Assembly: GCA_018827585.1 (NCBI GenBank)
Contig: JAHJXP010000085.1
Location: 1 to 13,796, forward strand
DNA length: 13,796 nucleotides
Origin: Pseudomonadota bacterium
GTDB taxonomy: Bacteria > Desulfobacterota > Syntrophia > Syntrophales > UBA5619
Direction of reading: 5' to 3'
A program made the position numbers and the translations under genes. This document shows positions 12,740 through 13,796 of the stretch, piece after piece. The first letter of the stretch is position 1; every line of letters begins with the position of its first letter. The notes beneath the pieces were generated by a model. It ran no database searches. It was not told the DNA's origin and saw only the letters and a list, made by a program, of their open reading frames with translations.

Positions 12740-13628
12740 CCTGCATCTTCCCAGCGGCCCCAGTCTGGGAACCGCCCCATCCCAATTTTGTTCTCAGAAT
12801 CTCAAAATAGCCCCGGTGGGGAGAGGAGACCAGCGTGGTGACATACTGCGATTTCCGGATTGTCACGCTGTCCCCGGACTTCACGGTGAAAGAAATCTGT
12901 CCGTCGAGGGTCACGGTTGCCCCCTCTTCCTCGGTCCGCAGCGTGACCTTTATCTCTGCGCTTTCCGGCAGGATGAGCGGCCGGTTCGTCAGAGTGTGGG
13001 GGCAGATGGGATTGATGATGATCGAATAGAGCTCGGGGAAAACGATGGGACCTCCGGCGGAGAGTGAATAGGCCGTCGATCCCGTCGGCGTCGAGATGAT
13101 CAGGCCGTCGGCCTTGAAGGTCGTCATATAGCGGCCGTCCACGGTCGTCTCGAGCTCCACGATACGGGAGAGGTTGCCCCGGTTGATGACAACGTCGTTG
13201 AGGACACTGCCTTCCCGAAAGGTTTCCTCCTCCTCCCCGCTGATTTCCACATCGAGCATCATCCTCTTTTCGACCTGGAACCCCCCCGCAAGAATCACCT
13301 CCATGGCGCTGTACATCTCGTCGAGGTTCACCTCGGTGAGATATCCGAATACGCCGAGATTGATCCCCACGATCGGGACATCCCGGTCTCGGACCAGGCG
13401 GGCCGTTCGCAGGATCGTCCCGTCCCCGCCGAAGACCACGATCAGATCCACGATTGACCAGAGCTTCCTTCTCTCCACGCCGGGCAGGCCGCCGATCTTC
13501 GCGGCGATCCCCTCCTCCAGATAGACCTCCAGCCCCCGTCCGATCATCCACTCCCGCAGTGCCGCGGTATATTCGGGCGATTTCTCCTTGGCGATGTTGG
13601 CGATGATTCCGATTTTTTTTATAAGCAT
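12714..13628 (-). CDS. nadK: NAD kinase
   Basis: Phosphorylates NAD to NADP. The 304-residue protein contains the nucleotide loop VVFGGDGTIL (GGDGT 67-71), GINLGVFGYLTEV (88-100), an N-D pair in LNDVVINRG (where many homologues have N-E), and ADGLIISTPTGSTAYSLSAGGPI, the conserved NAD-binding stretch. The conserved protein ends near SSPHRGYFEILRTKLGWGG; the following 18 residues are a variable tail that overlaps recN. The ATG at 13628 gives the typical start LIKKIGIIAN; its Shine-Dalgarno (AAGG) is weak. It is the first gene of the visible nadK-recN-argA-like-mltA operon, though a promoter is not clear in the 168 bp upstream. Confidence 0.95.
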   Translation of the reverse strand: MLIKKIGIIANIAKEKSPEYTAALREWMIGRGLEVYLEEGIAAKIGGLPGVERRKLWSIVDLIVVFGGDGTILRTARLVRDRDVPIVGINLGVFGYLTEVNLDEMYSAMEVILAGGFQVEKRMMLDVEISGEEEETFREGSVLNDVVINRGNLSRIVELETTVDGRYMTTFKADGLIISTPTGSTAYSLSAGGPIVFPELYSIIINPICPHTLTNRPLILPESAEIKVTLRTEEEGATVTLDGQISFTVKSGDSVTIRKSQYVTTLVSSPHRGYFEILRTKLGWGGSQTGAAGKMQDAQRTEHP

Positions 13629-13796
13629 CTAAACGCCTTAGAAGAGATGTGCGTCCTTTACTACCATAAAAATATCGGGGTGTCCATGCGGATCATGCAC
13701 CAAAATCCACCACCTCGTATATTAAAAGTTAGCATAAAGTGTTTGTTTGAGAGTTTGTTCTTTTTTGGTAAAACCATTTCAGTATGTCGGAAGAGA
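13629..13796. other. AT-rich region upstream of nadK
   Basis: The 168 bp to the window edge are markedly AT-richer than the genes and should contain the nadK operon promoter, but no convincing -35/-10 pair is seen; TATGCT and AATATA on the minus strand are -10-like only. A minus-strand stretch GAGGTGGTGG precedes a GTG-started frame of about 20 codons (HDPHGHPDIFMVVKDAHLF) that ends just before nadK; it may be a leader peptide or chance. Confidence 0.35.

Noticed and set aside
11852..12841. 329-codon plus-strand frame opposite recN and nadK
   Set aside because: Antisense to clearly conserved RecN motifs; no family resemblance of its own.
13784..13796. Start of a plus-strand gene at the right edge (ATG-Ser-Glu-Glu)
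   Set aside because: Only four codons are visible and no ribosome-binding site precedes them.

Overview
The window is a GC-rich stretch of bacterial core chromosome with dense, short-spaced operons. No phage, IS transposase, CRISPR, toxin or defence gene was found. Gene content points to a Gram-negative, most likely a deltaproteobacterium (Desulfobacterota, perhaps Syntrophales-like). The pointers are an outer-membrane MltA lipoprotein, a short single-domain N-acetylglutamate synthase of the kind common in that group, IHF-like and HU proteins, a trpS-scpA-scpB-rluB cluster, and interspersed repeats of a type I associate with deltaproteobacterial genomes. The taxonomic call is inference.

The left half reads on the plus strand. 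It begins with a head-to-head pair of G-rich palindromes (8-112) and a stretch rich in TTGCA motifs (128-200). A tightly coupled metal ABC transporter znuA-znuC-znuB (226-2662) follows, then an iron-type superoxide dismutase (2791-3381), a small two-helix DUF2892 membrane protein (3464-3652), a second block of G-rich repeats (3651-3871) and radC (3891-4583). Metal uptake next to superoxide detoxification suggests a stress and metal-homeostasis neighbourhood.

From 4766 to the right end every gene lies on the minus strand, so radC and the IHF-like gene converge. In transcription order, right to left, the first group is nadK-recN-argA-like-mltA (13628 to 9173), with overlaps or gaps of no more than 36 bp. 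After a 378-bp gene-free gap comes a monocistronic HU gene (8794-8522) with a perfect hairpin terminator. A strong sigma70-type promoter (8396-8368) then drives trpS-scpA-scpB-rluB (8313-5130), which overlap except where a repeat element splits scpA from scpB. A second HU/IHF gene (5041-4766) with its own candidate promoter ends the series.

The most notable non-gene signal is the repeat system. A 125-bp element with 21-bp imperfect terminal inverted repeats (6480-6604) sits between scpA and scpB. It is enclosed by a perfect 15-bp direct repeat carrying the scpA stop codon and the scpB ribosome-binding region, which looks like an insertion that preserved both genes. The same terminal motif bounds the G-rich repeat block at 3651-3871. 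At both loci the terminal GA of the element supplies the last two bases of the upstream gene's TGA stop.
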